Origin: an uncultured Lachnoclostridium sp.
GTDB lineage: Bacteria; Bacillota; Clostridia; Lachnospirales; Lachnospiraceae
Length of the DNA stretch: 64,000 bases
Direction: 5' to 3'
Assembly: GCA_946415315.1 (NCBI GenBank)
Contig: CAMKRZ010000008.1
Span: forward strand, 29,791 to 93,790
Part shown: one piece after another, positions 35,842-44,560 of the stretch
Numbering within the stretch: the first letter of the stretch is position 1
Layout of the letters: each line of letters opens with the position of its first letter
Program-made: the position numbers and the translations under genes
The notes under the pieces: model-generated
The model's input: only the letters and a program-made list of their open reading frames with translations
Databases searched by the model: none
What the model was told of the DNA's origin: nothing

Positions 35842-37035
35842 TCACTGGGCCAACCCTAACCGTTTCTTTAGGAACTTGTACTCGGTCGTCGCCTCCGTGT
35901 CCTCGGGATAATTCACAATGTACTCCTGCAGCGTCTCGTATGCTTTCATCAGCTCATTCTGCTCCTCGTAGAGCACAACCTGGTTGCGCAGGAGCTGGCG
36001 CCTTGCGGACGAACCCGGCACGCCGAGACCGATGTTCAGCATCTGCTGCGCCTTGTCGTACTCGAAAAGCGCCAGATAGCAGACAGCCTCCTGGTTGCAC
36101 ACGGACGGCGACTCCACGGTGCTGTTCGCGCGGTAGCGCTCGAAGTGCGTCAGTGCTTCCTCGTACTGCTTATCCGCGAGCGCGATCTCTCCGAGGAAAT
36201 AGTCCGCCTCGTTGTAGCCCATGTCGTACGCGTACTCCATCTCAATCTTCGCGGACTTATAATTTTTCTGATAGTAGTGAACCTGCCCAAGGTAGTATTT
36301 GTCCTCGTTGGTCTTCACCGGAAGCTTCGATGCCGTGTCCAGCACACTGTTCGCGTCATCCTCGCGCTCCATGGCCATGTAGCAGGTGTAAAGCCCGATG
36401 TAGGAGCGGTAATTCCCCTCCGAGAGGGACAGTGCCTTCTCGTAATCCGCGATCGCCTCCTCGTTTCGCTCCTCGAGGCGATAGAGGTTCGCGCGGCTTA
36501 GGTAGGCAGCGACATTTTCCTTGCTCCTCGAGAGGATCTCCGTGTAAATGTCGATTGCCGAAGTGCGGTATCCCATACACTCAAGCGTGTTGGCCTTGTA
36601 ATGTAAAATGTCGATGTCCCAGCCGCTCTCTGCCTTGATGTCAAGCGCGTTGTTGAAACATGTGAGGGCATCGGTGTAACTCTGCTTCTGAATGAAGACA
36701 AGCCCCTTGCCGCGGATGGCAAACTTGTTCAGTTTATCCGCATTTTTCGACACCTGCGCGCTGTTGGCGATCACGATCTCGAACTGCGCGAGCGCATCGT
36801 CATACAGCTTCATCTGCAGAAGCGTCATCCCGTAGTTGTTATGCACCTCCAGATCGGTGTCATCCAGCTCGAGAGCTCTCTCAAAATACTCCGCGGCCTT
36901 GACGTAATCGCCCGCCTCATAGTACATAAGGCCCTTCTTGTTCTCGCTCTGCGGAGTCATCTTGTCGTCGTCACAGCCGGTCAGCACCGCTGCGAACACG
37001 AACAGAATCAACAGGCAAATCCAACTTCTTCTCAT
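35842..37035 (-). CDS. TPR-repeat lipoprotein
   Basis: A 397-aa exported protein. It has a lipoprotein signal peptide ending in the lipobox LTGC (near residues 18-21), then a DDDK-rich linker and about nine tetratricopeptide-like repeats (GLMYYEAGDYVKAAEYFERAL, NYGMTLLQMKLYDDALAQFE and so on) filling the rest. Such proteins act as scaffolds at the outer face of the membrane; the partner is unknown. AAGGGGAA precedes the ATG, which lies directly after the fba terminator, so expression may depend on readthrough or on a promoter within fba that I could not identify. Confidence 0.85.
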   Translation of the reverse strand: MRRSWICLLILFVFAAVLTGCDDDKMTPQSENKKGLMYYEAGDYVKAAEYFERALELDDTDLEVHNNYGMTLLQMKLYDDALAQFEIVIANSAQVSKNADKLNKFAIRGKGLVFIQKQSYTDALTCFNNALDIKAESGWDIDILHYKANTLECMGYRTSAIDIYTEILSRSKENVAAYLSRANLYRLEERNEEAIADYEKALSLSEGNYRSYIGLYTCYMAMEREDDANSVLDTASKLPVKTNEDKYYLGQVHYYQKNYKSAKIEMEYAYDMGYNEADYFLGEIALADKQYEEALTHFERYRANSTVESPSVCNQEAVCYLALFEYDKAQQMLNIGLGVPGSSARRQLLRNQVVLYEEQNELMKAYETLQEYIVNYPEDTEATTEYKFLKKRLGLAQ

Positions 37036-37060
37036 TGCGAACTTCCCCTTTTCCTAAAAA

Positions 37061-37095
37061 CCCCCGATGACGCGCGGCACGCGCATCGTCGGGGG
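37061..37095 (-). terminator. Terminator of fba
   Basis: CCCCCGA...GCGC pairs with GCGC...TCGGGGG with a small internal mismatch; the minus strand continues GGGGGTTTTTAGG. Confidence 0.8.
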
Positions 37096-37124
37096 TCGGT
37101 GATCACTTCGGATAATCAGGTTTC

Positions 37125-38093
37125 TCAGATCTTGTTGTCCGAACCGAGAACGTACTTAATCTTGTGAGCAACCATGTCCTTAACAGCCTGACGAGCGGGC
37201 TTCAGGTACTGGCGAGGATCGAAATGATCCGGATGCTCCGCAAAATACTTGCGGATGTTGCCGGTCATGGCAAGACGGATATCGGAGTCGATATTGATCT
37301 TGCAGACAGCAAGCTCTGCAGCATGACGAAGCTGCTCTTCCGGAATACCTACGGCATCGGGCATGTTGCCGCCGAACTCGTTAACCATCTTAACGAACTC
37401 CTGCGGAACAGAGGACGAGCCGTGAAGAACGATCGGGAAGCCCGGAAGTCTCTTGATGCACTCCTCAAGTACGTCGAAACGCAAAGGCGGCGGAACAAGG
37501 ATGCCTTCTTCATTTCTCGTGCACTGAGCAGCCGTAAACTTGTATGCGCCGTGGGACGTTCCGATCGCGATCGCAAGCGAGTCGCAGCCGGTTCTTCCGA
37601 CGAACTCCTCAACCTCCTCGGGACGGGTGTAGCTTTCCTTACCGGACTCTACAACAACCTCATCCTCGATGCCGGCAAGGGTACCGAGCTCAGCCTCAAC
37701 CACTACGCCGTGGTCATGAGCGTACTCAACAACCTGCTTCGTGAGTGCGATGTTATCCTCGAAGGACTTCGAGGAAGCGTCGATCATGACGGAGGTGAAA
37801 CCACCGTCGATGCAGGACTTGCAAAGTTCAAAGGTATCGCCATGATCCAGATGAAGAGCGATCGGAATCTGAGGATTCTCGATAACCGCAGCCTCAACCA
37901 GCTTTACGAGATACGTGTGGTTCGCATACGCGCGTGCGCCCTTGGAAACCTGAAGGATAACCGGGCTGTTCAGCTCGCCTGCTGCCTCGGTGATACCCTG
38001 AACGATCTCCATGTTGTTTACGTTGAAGGCACCGATCGCATAACCGCCGTCATATGCCTTGGCAAACATTTCTTTTGTTGTGACTAATGCCAT
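37125..38093 (-). CDS. fba: Class II fructose-bisphosphate aldolase
   Basis: A 322-aa zinc-dependent aldolase of glycolysis. Motifs: YAIGAFNVNNMEIVQGI near residue 17, IALHLDHGDTFELCKSCIDGGFTSVMIDAS near 75 with the zinc His, and GTSHGAYKF and LHGSSSVPQEF further on. The start at 38093 follows GGAAG; the ORF-track start at 38231 adds 46 residues that belong to the leader. It has a good promoter, a long structured leader and its own terminator, as expected for a highly expressed gene. Confidence 0.95.
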   Translation of the reverse strand: MALVTTKEMFAKAYDGGYAIGAFNVNNMEIVQGITEAAGELNSPVILQVSKGARAYANHTYLVKLVEAAVIENPQIPIALHLDHGDTFELCKSCIDGGFTSVMIDASSKSFEDNIALTKQVVEYAHDHGVVVEAELGTLAGIEDEVVVESGKESYTRPEEVEEFVGRTGCDSLAIAIGTSHGAYKFTAAQCTRNEEGILVPPPLRFDVLEECIKRLPGFPIVLHGSSSVPQEFVKMVNEFGGNMPDAVGIPEEQLRHAAELAVCKINIDSDIRLAMTGNIRKYFAEHPDHFDPRQYLKPARQAVKDMVAHKIKYVLGSDNKI

Positions 38094-38137
38094 AACTGTA
38101 TCTTCCTTTCTTGTTACGTTTATATCGCAAAAGCACT

Positions 38138-38173
38138 GCATTTTCCAAGACACAAAACCCTGTCGGAAAATGC
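38138..38173 (-). promoter_or_regulatory. Hairpin in the fba leader formed by two inverted GGAAAATGC copies
   Basis: GCATTTTCC and GGAAAATGC pair as nine bases, extended by GACA/TGTC after a two-base bulge, with an eight-base loop. It lies in the transcribed leader between promoter and start. Its function is unknown. Confidence 0.6.
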
Positions 38174-38229
38174 CCTGCCGTTTTGCTCTTCCTCCTGTGT
38201 GTCCGAAACGGATCCGCGACACCTCACAC

Positions 38230-38258
38230 ATTATAGCAGAGGCCCGACCGAAAGTAAA
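38230..38258 (-). promoter_or_regulatory. Promoter of fba
   Basis: On the minus strand TTTACT (38253-38258) and a perfect TATAAT (38230-38235) are 17 bases apart. The leader is about 130 bases. Confidence 0.75.
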
Positions 38259-38318
38259 GCAACAAACTCAACGCCCGTTCAACACCGCCTGGCGATGCGA
38301 CAACTCTGTGTCTCCGTC

Positions 38319-39524
38319 TTATTCCGGATTGTGTTTGCCGAACAGGAAAAACATCATCGTACACTTGATGTCTGATCTCTTGATCGGTCCGAAAGCGCGG
38401 CTGTCGTTCGAGTTGTAGCGGTTGTCGCCCATGATGAAGTATTCATCCTCGCCGAGCGTCACCGGTTTCTCGGTCTCCCGCGCGATGTTCTTGTCTCCGA
38501 ACCAGACGTACGGTTCATACAGCAGTTCCCCGTTCAGGTAAACCCGATAGACCGGATCCCCCGCTTTCACGATCTTGCCGTCGGAGAGCGTGACGTCGTA
38601 TTCGTATTTTTCGTAAGTACAGAAAATGGTGTCGCCGGGAACTCCGATCACACGCTTGATGAAGGAAGCTCCGCCGGTTCCTCCGTCCTCGCCTGTATTG
38701 ACGATCACGATATCTCCGCGCTCCGGATTCGCGTAACGGAAGCCGAACCCGAACGCTTTGTCATCCAGCGTCTTCTGCATGGACGGTCCGTCTACGATGT
38801 ACGGCGGAAATACGTAAAATATCAGCATCGCGACAACAAAGGCGATCGGCAGGAAAAGATAGTCCGAGATCAACGTCCGAAGGAATCCTTTGGGCTCCTC
38901 GTCGTCATCCTCCGGGAACTCCTGATCTTCCTCACCGTCATCCTCGTGCAACGCCGGCTCGACATCGGCGTCATCACCGAACGCGCCGTAGACGACTTCG
39001 TCGTCATCGTCATCGTCATCGTCATCGTCGTCGTATGCAGGAAATCCGTACGCAGGCGCAGCATCCTCCTCGATTGTCTGCTTCCGCGCGGCTTTTTCTG
39101 TACTCTTGACCGGTTCCGGCTTTGCGATTCGTTCCGGTGTCCTGGCAGGCTCAGACTCTGTGCTTCTTCTCGTCTTCGTCTGCTTCAAAGCGTCATCCAT
39201 GCCGGATTCTGCCGATTCCTCCGTTCTCTTCCGTTTCGGACGGACCGTTTCCTCGGCAACTGCAGAGGAAACCTCCTCCGCTCTTCTCCGCTTAAGCCTG
39301 ACGGTCTCTTCCTCGGATGCCGCCGGAACAGCTTCCGCTTTTCTCCGTTTCATGCCGACGGCTTCTTCAGAGGATGCAGCAGGTGTCGCTTTCCTCGATG
39401 GCCTTTCGCTGCGAATCGTCTCGTCGCCGGTTTTCCGTTCCTGATTCGGGAGTTTCGCCCGCTCCACCACGGAAACACTCACCACATCCTCTATATTTTC
39501 ATTCATGATGTCGTCAAGATTCAT
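38319..39524 (-). CDS. lepB: Signal peptidase I with long repetitive N-terminal extension
   Basis: A 401-aa membrane protease that removes signal peptides of exported proteins. The catalytic half (from about residue 220) has one membrane helix and all family motifs: the Ser in VDGPSMQKTL, RGDIVIVN, the Lys in FIKRVIGVPGDTI, and MGDNRYNSNDSRAFG. The first 200 or so residues are unusual: charged, with three tandem repeats of about 17 residues of the EEETVRLKRRRAEE type and a run of eleven Asp. Typical enzymes have a very short N-terminus. GGAGG precedes the ATG. It follows the GH3 gene by 32 bases. Confidence 0.9.
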   Translation of the reverse strand: MNLDDIMNENIEDVVSVSVVERAKLPNQERKTGDETIRSERPSRKATPAASSEEAVGMKRRKAEAVPAASEEETVRLKRRRAEEVSSAVAEETVRPKRKRTEESAESGMDDALKQTKTRRSTESEPARTPERIAKPEPVKSTEKAARKQTIEEDAAPAYGFPAYDDDDDDDDDDDEVVYGAFGDDADVEPALHEDDGEEDQEFPEDDDEEPKGFLRTLISDYLFLPIAFVVAMLIFYVFPPYIVDGPSMQKTLDDKAFGFGFRYANPERGDIVIVNTGEDGGTGGASFIKRVIGVPGDTIFCTYEKYEYDVTLSDGKIVKAGDPVYRVYLNGELLYEPYVWFGDKNIARETEKPVTLGEDEYFIMGDNRYNSNDSRAFGPIKRSDIKCTMMFFLFGKHNPE

Positions 39525-39556
39525 CGCAACCTCCGCCCCGAAGCCGGTGCCTCATA

Positions 39557-41755
39557 TCAGTCTATTACAGTCTCCGCGCCTTCTCTCACGATCGTGATCT
39601 CCGACGGCGCAACGCCCAACAATTCCACGCTTCGCGCGTCCGGCTGGGACATGCCGATGTAGATTCGATACTCCCCGGGAAGAAGCACCCGCACACCTCT
39701 TTCATTATATACGCCGAAGGCTTCCTTCGCAAGAGAAATCGTAACTTCCGCGGATTCCCCGGGCAGCAAACGTATCTTCCGAAGCCCCTTGAGCTGTGCG
39801 TTCGGGCCGCTTTCAAGCGGAGTCTTTACATAGACCTGTACGGTCTGCGCTCCCGCCGTATTTCCGGTGTTGGTCAGCACGGCGCGACACACGACACCGT
39901 CGTCCGGAGAAACCTTCGCGGAAGCGCTTGCGGCGGCACCGAGTTTCTCTCCTTCCGCCGCCTCCACGCGAGCATCGGATATCTCCCATGTAGTATATGA
40001 CAGACCGTATCCAAACGGATACAGTGCGGGTTGTTTCATATAACGGTACGTGCGGTTCTTCATCGCATAGTCAGTAAATGCGGGCAGTTCCTCCGTCGTG
40101 CGGTAGAATGTCACCGGCAGTTTTCCTTCCGGGCATGCCTGTCCGAACAGAACATCCGCTACAGCACGTCCACCCTGCGCTCCGGGATACCATGCGTCCA
40201 CAATCGCAGGGATGTGTTCATCGGCCCACGGAACCGCGATGGCGCTTCCGCCGAGAAGCACGAGAACAACCGGTTTGCCGCATTCCGCAAGCGCTTTCAG
40301 AAGCTGCTCCTGAAGTCCGGGCAGTTCCAGATTCGGCTTATCACCGGAGGCAAATTCATTGCCCTGATCGCCTTCCTCGCCTTCCAAACCGGGATCAAGG
40401 CCGAGCACTGCAATAACGACATCGCTCATCTGTGCGACTGCCTTCGCCTCTGCCATACGGTCGTTCGGCTGACCCAGCCCCTGGACACGGTCGCGGAACA
40501 GATGACATCCTTCCGAATACATGATGCGCGCCTTATCACCCGCAAGCTCACGGATTCCTTCAAGCACCGTGACATACTCCGATGCCGTACCTTCATAATT
40601 TCCTACCAGCGCCTTGCGGTTGTCCGCGTTCGGCCCGATGACGCCGATGGTCTTGATTTCCGAAAGGTTGAGCGGCAGAAGGTTGTTTTCATTTTTCAAA
40701 AGGCAAATGGTGCGGCGGCTTGCTTCGCGGTTGAGCTCGCGGTTTTCCTGTGTATCAACCTGCTCGTAACCGATCTCGTTGTACGGAACTTCATCCTTTT
40801 GATCGAACAGGCCGAGCTTCATGCGCGTCGTGAACAGCCTTGTCACAGCGCGGTCGATTGCGCTCTCCTCCACAAGCCCGTCGCGAACAGCCTGCAGCAG
40901 ATGGACGTAGAGATTGCCGCAGTTTAAGTCGCAGCCGGAGTTCATCGCAAGCGCAACCGTCTCCTCCTGATTCTTTGTGACCATGTGGAACTCATGAAAA
41001 TCCTTGAGTGCCCAGCAATCCGAGGTCACATGACCGCCGAATTTCCACTCGCCGCGCAGGATGTCAACCAGAAGCTTCCTGCTTCCGCAGCAAGCCTCAC
41101 CGTTCGTGCGGTTGTAGGCGCCCATCACGGCCTCCACTCCGCCTTCCGTTACGCAGGCGCGGAATGCAGGCAGATATGTCTCCCGCAGATCCTGCTCGGA
41201 CACAACCGCATTAAAGCTGTGTCTCTGGTCCTCCGGTCCGCTGTGAACCGCAAAATGTTTCGCACATGCGGCGACCTTCATGTACCGGCCGTTTCCCTGC
41301 ATGCCGCGGATGAAGCGAACCCCGAGGCGTCCGCTCAGGAAAGGATCCTCGCCGAACGTCTCATGGCCTCTGCCCCATCTCGGATCACGGAAAATGTTCA
41401 CATTCGGAGACCAGAAGGTAAGTCCCTTGTAAATGTCGCGATCCCCGTACTTCTGCTGCATGTTGAACTTCGCGCGCGCCTCTGTGGAGATCGTGTCTGC
41501 TACCTGCGCAATCAACTCCTCGTCAAATGAAGCTGCAAGTCCGATTGCCTGTGGAAAAACCGTGGCCACGCCGGCGCGTGCTACCCCGTGCAGCGCCTCG
41601 TTCCAGTAATTGTATGCCGGAACACCGAGTCGTTCGATCGCCGGTGCGCTGAACAGCGTCTGAAATACCTTCTCCTCAAGTGTCATCTCTCCCACAAGGG
41701 CCTTCGCCCGTTCTTCATATGATTTGCTCTCGTCGAGCCATTGCGCAGTATTCAT
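39557..41755 (-). CDS. Glycoside hydrolase family 3 enzyme (beta-glucosidase/beta-xylosidase type)
   Basis: A 732-aa GH3 enzyme without signal peptide, so probably intracellular, cleaving imported oligosaccharides. The N-terminal barrel has FGEDPFLSGRLGVRFIRGMQ, KHFAVHSGPEDQRH and the nucleophile Asp in GHVTSDCWALKDF; the second domain has VIAVLGLDPGLEGEEGDQ, followed by a fibronectin-like C-terminus. The exact sugar cannot be told from sequence. The start at 41755 has GAGG upstream; the longer ORF runs back through the terminator-like hairpin into the previous gene and is wrong. It is the last sugar gene of the uptake locus, followed by lepB. Confidence 0.9.
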   Translation of the reverse strand: MNTAQWLDESKSYEERAKALVGEMTLEEKVFQTLFSAPAIERLGVPAYNYWNEALHGVARAGVATVFPQAIGLAASFDEELIAQVADTISTEARAKFNMQQKYGDRDIYKGLTFWSPNVNIFRDPRWGRGHETFGEDPFLSGRLGVRFIRGMQGNGRYMKVAACAKHFAVHSGPEDQRHSFNAVVSEQDLRETYLPAFRACVTEGGVEAVMGAYNRTNGEACCGSRKLLVDILRGEWKFGGHVTSDCWALKDFHEFHMVTKNQEETVALAMNSGCDLNCGNLYVHLLQAVRDGLVEESAIDRAVTRLFTTRMKLGLFDQKDEVPYNEIGYEQVDTQENRELNREASRRTICLLKNENNLLPLNLSEIKTIGVIGPNADNRKALVGNYEGTASEYVTVLEGIRELAGDKARIMYSEGCHLFRDRVQGLGQPNDRMAEAKAVAQMSDVVIAVLGLDPGLEGEEGDQGNEFASGDKPNLELPGLQEQLLKALAECGKPVVLVLLGGSAIAVPWADEHIPAIVDAWYPGAQGGRAVADVLFGQACPEGKLPVTFYRTTEELPAFTDYAMKNRTYRYMKQPALYPFGYGLSYTTWEISDARVEAAEGEKLGAAASASAKVSPDDGVVCRAVLTNTGNTAGAQTVQVYVKTPLESGPNAQLKGLRKIRLLPGESAEVTISLAKEAFGVYNERGVRVLLPGEYRIYIGMSQPDARSVELLGVAPSEITIVREGAETVID

Positions 41756-41789
41756 AGTTTTCCTCTTTTCATTATGTGACAATACGAAG

Positions 41790-41815
41790 AAAGGCTGTCC
41801 CGAAGGACAGCCTTT
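41790..41815 (-). terminator. Hairpin between solute-binding protein and GH3 genes
   Basis: AAAGGCTGTCC-CGAA-GGACAGCCTTT is a perfect 11-bp stem. The minus strand continues with a weak T-stretch (TTCTTCG). It may partly terminate or protect the abundant binding-protein transcript. Confidence 0.65.
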
Positions 41816-41834
41816 CAGATAATCCCAAATGAGA

Positions 41835-43376
41835 TTACTTAACTCTGTTCGTGTTGAAATCGTTAATAGCGTTGTCGATTTCGGACGAATAGGTTGCCAA
41901 CAACTCGGCAGGAGTCTGAGCGTTACTATCAAACGAATAGTAAATCTTAGCCTGGATAAGACCGTTGTTGTTGTCATAGAGACCAGGAACGATGTAGGAA
42001 GGGTTAGCGAAAGGCTCGGTCTTGCCATTGATCATTCTGTCGAGGGTCTCATGAACGGATCTCTGATCAGCGAACAGGTTCTCATAAGCACCTGCCCATG
42101 CAGACGGATCGTCCTTTACTTCCGGAGCCTTGCTGGTGAAGATATCGTAAGCGAAAGCAATATCTGCAAGAACAGGCTGTGTAGCCGGGCAGTTAGCGAT
42201 AGCGTTTACGTTCTCACGTGCAACAGGCTGATAATCGGAAGCCTTAGGTCCCTTAGGGAAGCATACGAAGCCCCAGTCGAAATCGAACTGACGGGAACCG
42301 TCATCATTCTTAGCGATGAAAGCTGAAGCTCTGTACTCGTCATGAGCGATCATGACGCACTTCTGCTCCTGCCAACGAGTCTCGAAGAAGTCCCAAGACT
42401 GCTCGCCTTCAAGAGCTGCACGTGCATAACCCTTGGTGTAGTAGCTGTAAGCCCAGTTCAGATCGTCGATAACTTCCTGGTTCGAGCAGTTGTTGACGTA
42501 CTTGCCGTCAGCATTTCTCGTAACGATTGCGTGGCAACCATTGGAAACCATTGCCATCTCTGCGAATACGGAGTTCTGGATAAGAAGCGGGTAAACATCG
42601 GTAGCACCGTCGCCATCCGAGTCACCGATCTTAACAAGGAGATCCTCGCAAAGCTTGTCGAAGGTAGCCCAAGTCCAGTCACCGCTTGCCTGCAGATCGT
42701 AAGGCTTCTCTCTCCACTCAGCGCCGAGAGCCTTCTCGATGAGATCCTTGTTGAAGTAGATACCGGTTCTGGGCTCCTTGCCGTTAGCAAAGCCGTAGAT
42801 CGCGGAACCAACCGTCATACTCTCAACAACATACTTGTTCCACTTGGAATCGTTGAAGTCGAAAATGCCGAGCTTCGAAACATCAGCGAAGAGAGGCTCT
42901 TCCTGAGCCATGAACGAACCGATGAAACGATAGTCGAACGTCATGACCTGAGCAAGAGGCTCATTGGACGTGATGGAAAGAAGGCAGGTCTCAGCCTGAT
43001 CTCCCCATCCGCAAATGGTAGCGCGCTTGATGGTGTAGTGATACTTCTCCATCATCTCTTCCTGCCAGTCAGCGGTCTTCTCCTCGGCAGCATTGTTGCG
43101 AGGGAATTCCCAGCTGTCGCCGGACCACCAGTCACCGACTACAACAGCGAGACCCTTAAGATCACGATCGGGAATCGGCGTAAGTGTAGGGGTAGCAGTA
43201 GCCTCGGGCTGCTTTTCACCCTGGGTAGGGGTGGGCGTATCGGTAGCTTTTACAGTCTCGTTCTTCTTGTTATCAGTGGTGTTGTTCTCAGTCTTGTTAT
43301 CATCACCACAAGCAACAAGTACGAAGCAGAGTACGCAAGCCATCGCTACGAGCAGCAGTTTCTTGATTGTGCTCAT
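41835..43376 (-). CDS. Sugar ABC transporter solute-binding lipoprotein
   Basis: A 513-aa extracellular binding lipoprotein of the CUT1 sugar-uptake type. The signal peptide ends in lipobox LVAC near residue 22, followed by a polar linker with a TPTPTQ stretch. The mature part has family-1-like features. The start at 43376 follows AAGGAGGAG. It has its own promoter at 43453-43481. It is preceded by a permease pair (43541 and 44553) and followed by GH3, so it probably delivers an oligosaccharide to that pair. No ATPase gene is in the locus; a shared MsmK-type ATPase elsewhere is assumed. Confidence 0.9.
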   Translation of the reverse strand: MSTIKKLLLVAMACVLCFVLVACGDDNKTENNTTDNKKNETVKATDTPTPTQGEKQPEATATPTLTPIPDRDLKGLAVVVGDWWSGDSWEFPRNNAAEEKTADWQEEMMEKYHYTIKRATICGWGDQAETCLLSITSNEPLAQVMTFDYRFIGSFMAQEEPLFADVSKLGIFDFNDSKWNKYVVESMTVGSAIYGFANGKEPRTGIYFNKDLIEKALGAEWREKPYDLQASGDWTWATFDKLCEDLLVKIGDSDGDGATDVYPLLIQNSVFAEMAMVSNGCHAIVTRNADGKYVNNCSNQEVIDDLNWAYSYYTKGYARAALEGEQSWDFFETRWQEQKCVMIAHDEYRASAFIAKNDDGSRQFDFDWGFVCFPKGPKASDYQPVARENVNAIANCPATQPVLADIAFAYDIFTSKAPEVKDDPSAWAGAYENLFADQRSVHETLDRMINGKTEPFANPSYIVPGLYDNNNGLIQAKIYYSFDSNAQTPAELLATYSSEIDNAINDFNTNRVK

Positions 43377-43452
43377 TATAAGCTCCTCCTTGAAAGAAAA
43401 AATAAGTATCTTAAAATGCTTCCAGTCACATACCGAAAACATCTTAATTTGG

Positions 43453-43481
43453 ATTATATCACAGTTTTTTCATAATTTCCA
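43453..43481 (-). promoter_or_regulatory. Extended -10 promoter of the solute-binding protein gene
   Basis: On the minus strand TGATATAAT contains an extended -10 with perfect TATAAT (43453-43458); a weaker TGGAAA lies 17 bases upstream (43476-43481). Direct repeats of TGTTGAAAA lie just upstream. Confidence 0.65.
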
Positions 43482-43487
43482 CTATTT

Positions 43488-43510
43488 TTTTCAACAGTTT
43501 TCAACAATGA
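43488..43510 (-). promoter_or_regulatory. Direct-repeat operator candidate
   Basis: On the minus strand TGTTGAAAAC is followed directly by TGTTGAAAAA, a ten-base (one helical turn) direct repeat immediately upstream of the -35 region. This is a plausible site for an activator such as the divergent AraC-type protein. Confidence 0.4.
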
Positions 43511-43527
43511 ATACAACTGTGTTTTTC

Positions 43528-43547
43528 GGGATGATGATCATCATCCC
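43528..43547. repeat. Perfect 20-base palindrome at the permease stop codon
   Basis: GGGATGATGATCATCATCCC is fully self-complementary and overlaps the permease stop. There is no loop and no T-run on the minus strand, so it is not a classical terminator; it could be an operator or a 3' end structure. Confidence 0.6.
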
Positions 43548-44560
43548 TTGATGCCGCTCGCGGAAATGCTCTCCACGAAGCTCTTCTGCGCAATAACGTA
43601 GATGACCAGCAGCGGAGCCAGGGCAATCAGCACTGCAGAAGCGTTCAGCTGACTCAGCGAAGCCTCCGGAGTATGGTAGGATTCTCCGTATTTAATAATG
43701 TTCTCACCGTTGAATGCATCTGCCGCACCGAGCAGCTTGTTGGAAACAAGCGCCCACTTGGTTACCGGGAAGAATACCTTCATATACACCTGATCCGCCC
43801 AGTTCCACACAAACGCAAACAGGAAACAGGAAACCATCATAGGACGTGCGCCCGGAAGCAGGATCTGGAAGAACGTACGCAGTCTTCCGCAGCCGTCCAC
43901 ATACGCCGCCTCCTCGAGCTCCTTCGGCTCGTTACGGAAATGCTGGCGCATCATGTAAATGTACAGTCCGGCTTTGTATCCGGCACAGGTAGCGCACATC
44001 ATCAGATACGGGGTCGCCGATCCGAGAAGGTTCAGCCCCTTCCCGTGATTGAACAGACCGATGATTCCGAAGATATCAAAATTCTGGAAGTACAGATACA
44101 GCGGAGTGATGATAGTCGTCGGCGGCACGATCAACATGACGATGACGCAGACGAACAAAGCTTTCTTGAACGGGAATTTATACCGTGCAAAGCCATAACC
44201 TACCAATGTGCACGACAGCATCTGCAACAGACCGACCGCAACTGACAGAAGGAACGAAGTGCGGAAGGTTCTCAGGGCTGAATAGTCCTTGGTGGAGAAC
44301 TGTCTCCATGCATTCTGGAACGACTGAACCGAAAAATGTTTCGGGATCAGAACGATCGACCGGTCGAACAGATCGGATTCGCTCATCAGACTCAGGGCAA
44401 GTTTCTGAATCAACGGCTGGAGGATCAGGAAACACAGTCCGAAGATCAGGATTCCACGCCCCAAACTGTACAGTGCAGCGCCGATCTTTTTCTTCAGAAG
44501 ATAACCGCCGGACTTCCGGTTGCGTTCCCAGAACGCCTTTCTTTTTTCGGCTCTAGTCAT
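43541..44560 (-). CDS. Carbohydrate ABC transporter permease (MalG type)
   Basis: A 339-aa inner-membrane permease with about six membrane helices and the EAA loop EEAAYVDGCGRLRTFFQILLPGARP near residue 215 that docks the ATPase. The N-terminus is longer and more basic than usual. It overlaps the preceding permease gene by eight bases, so the two are translationally coupled and form a heterodimeric channel. It serves one of the two solute-binding proteins of this locus. Confidence 0.9.
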   Translation of the reverse strand: MTRAEKRKAFWERNRKSGGYLLKKKIGAALYSLGRGILIFGLCFLILQPLIQKLALSLMSESDLFDRSIVLIPKHFSVQSFQNAWRQFSTKDYSALRTFRTSFLLSVAVGLLQMLSCTLVGYGFARYKFPFKKALFVCVIVMLIVPPTTIITPLYLYFQNFDIFGIIGLFNHGKGLNLLGSATPYLMMCATCAGYKAGLYIYMMRQHFRNEPKELEEAAYVDGCGRLRTFFQILLPGARPMMVSCFLFAFVWNWADQVYMKVFFPVTKWALVSNKLLGAADAFNGENIIKYGESYHTPEASLSQLNASAVLIALAPLLVIYVIAQKSFVESISASGIKG

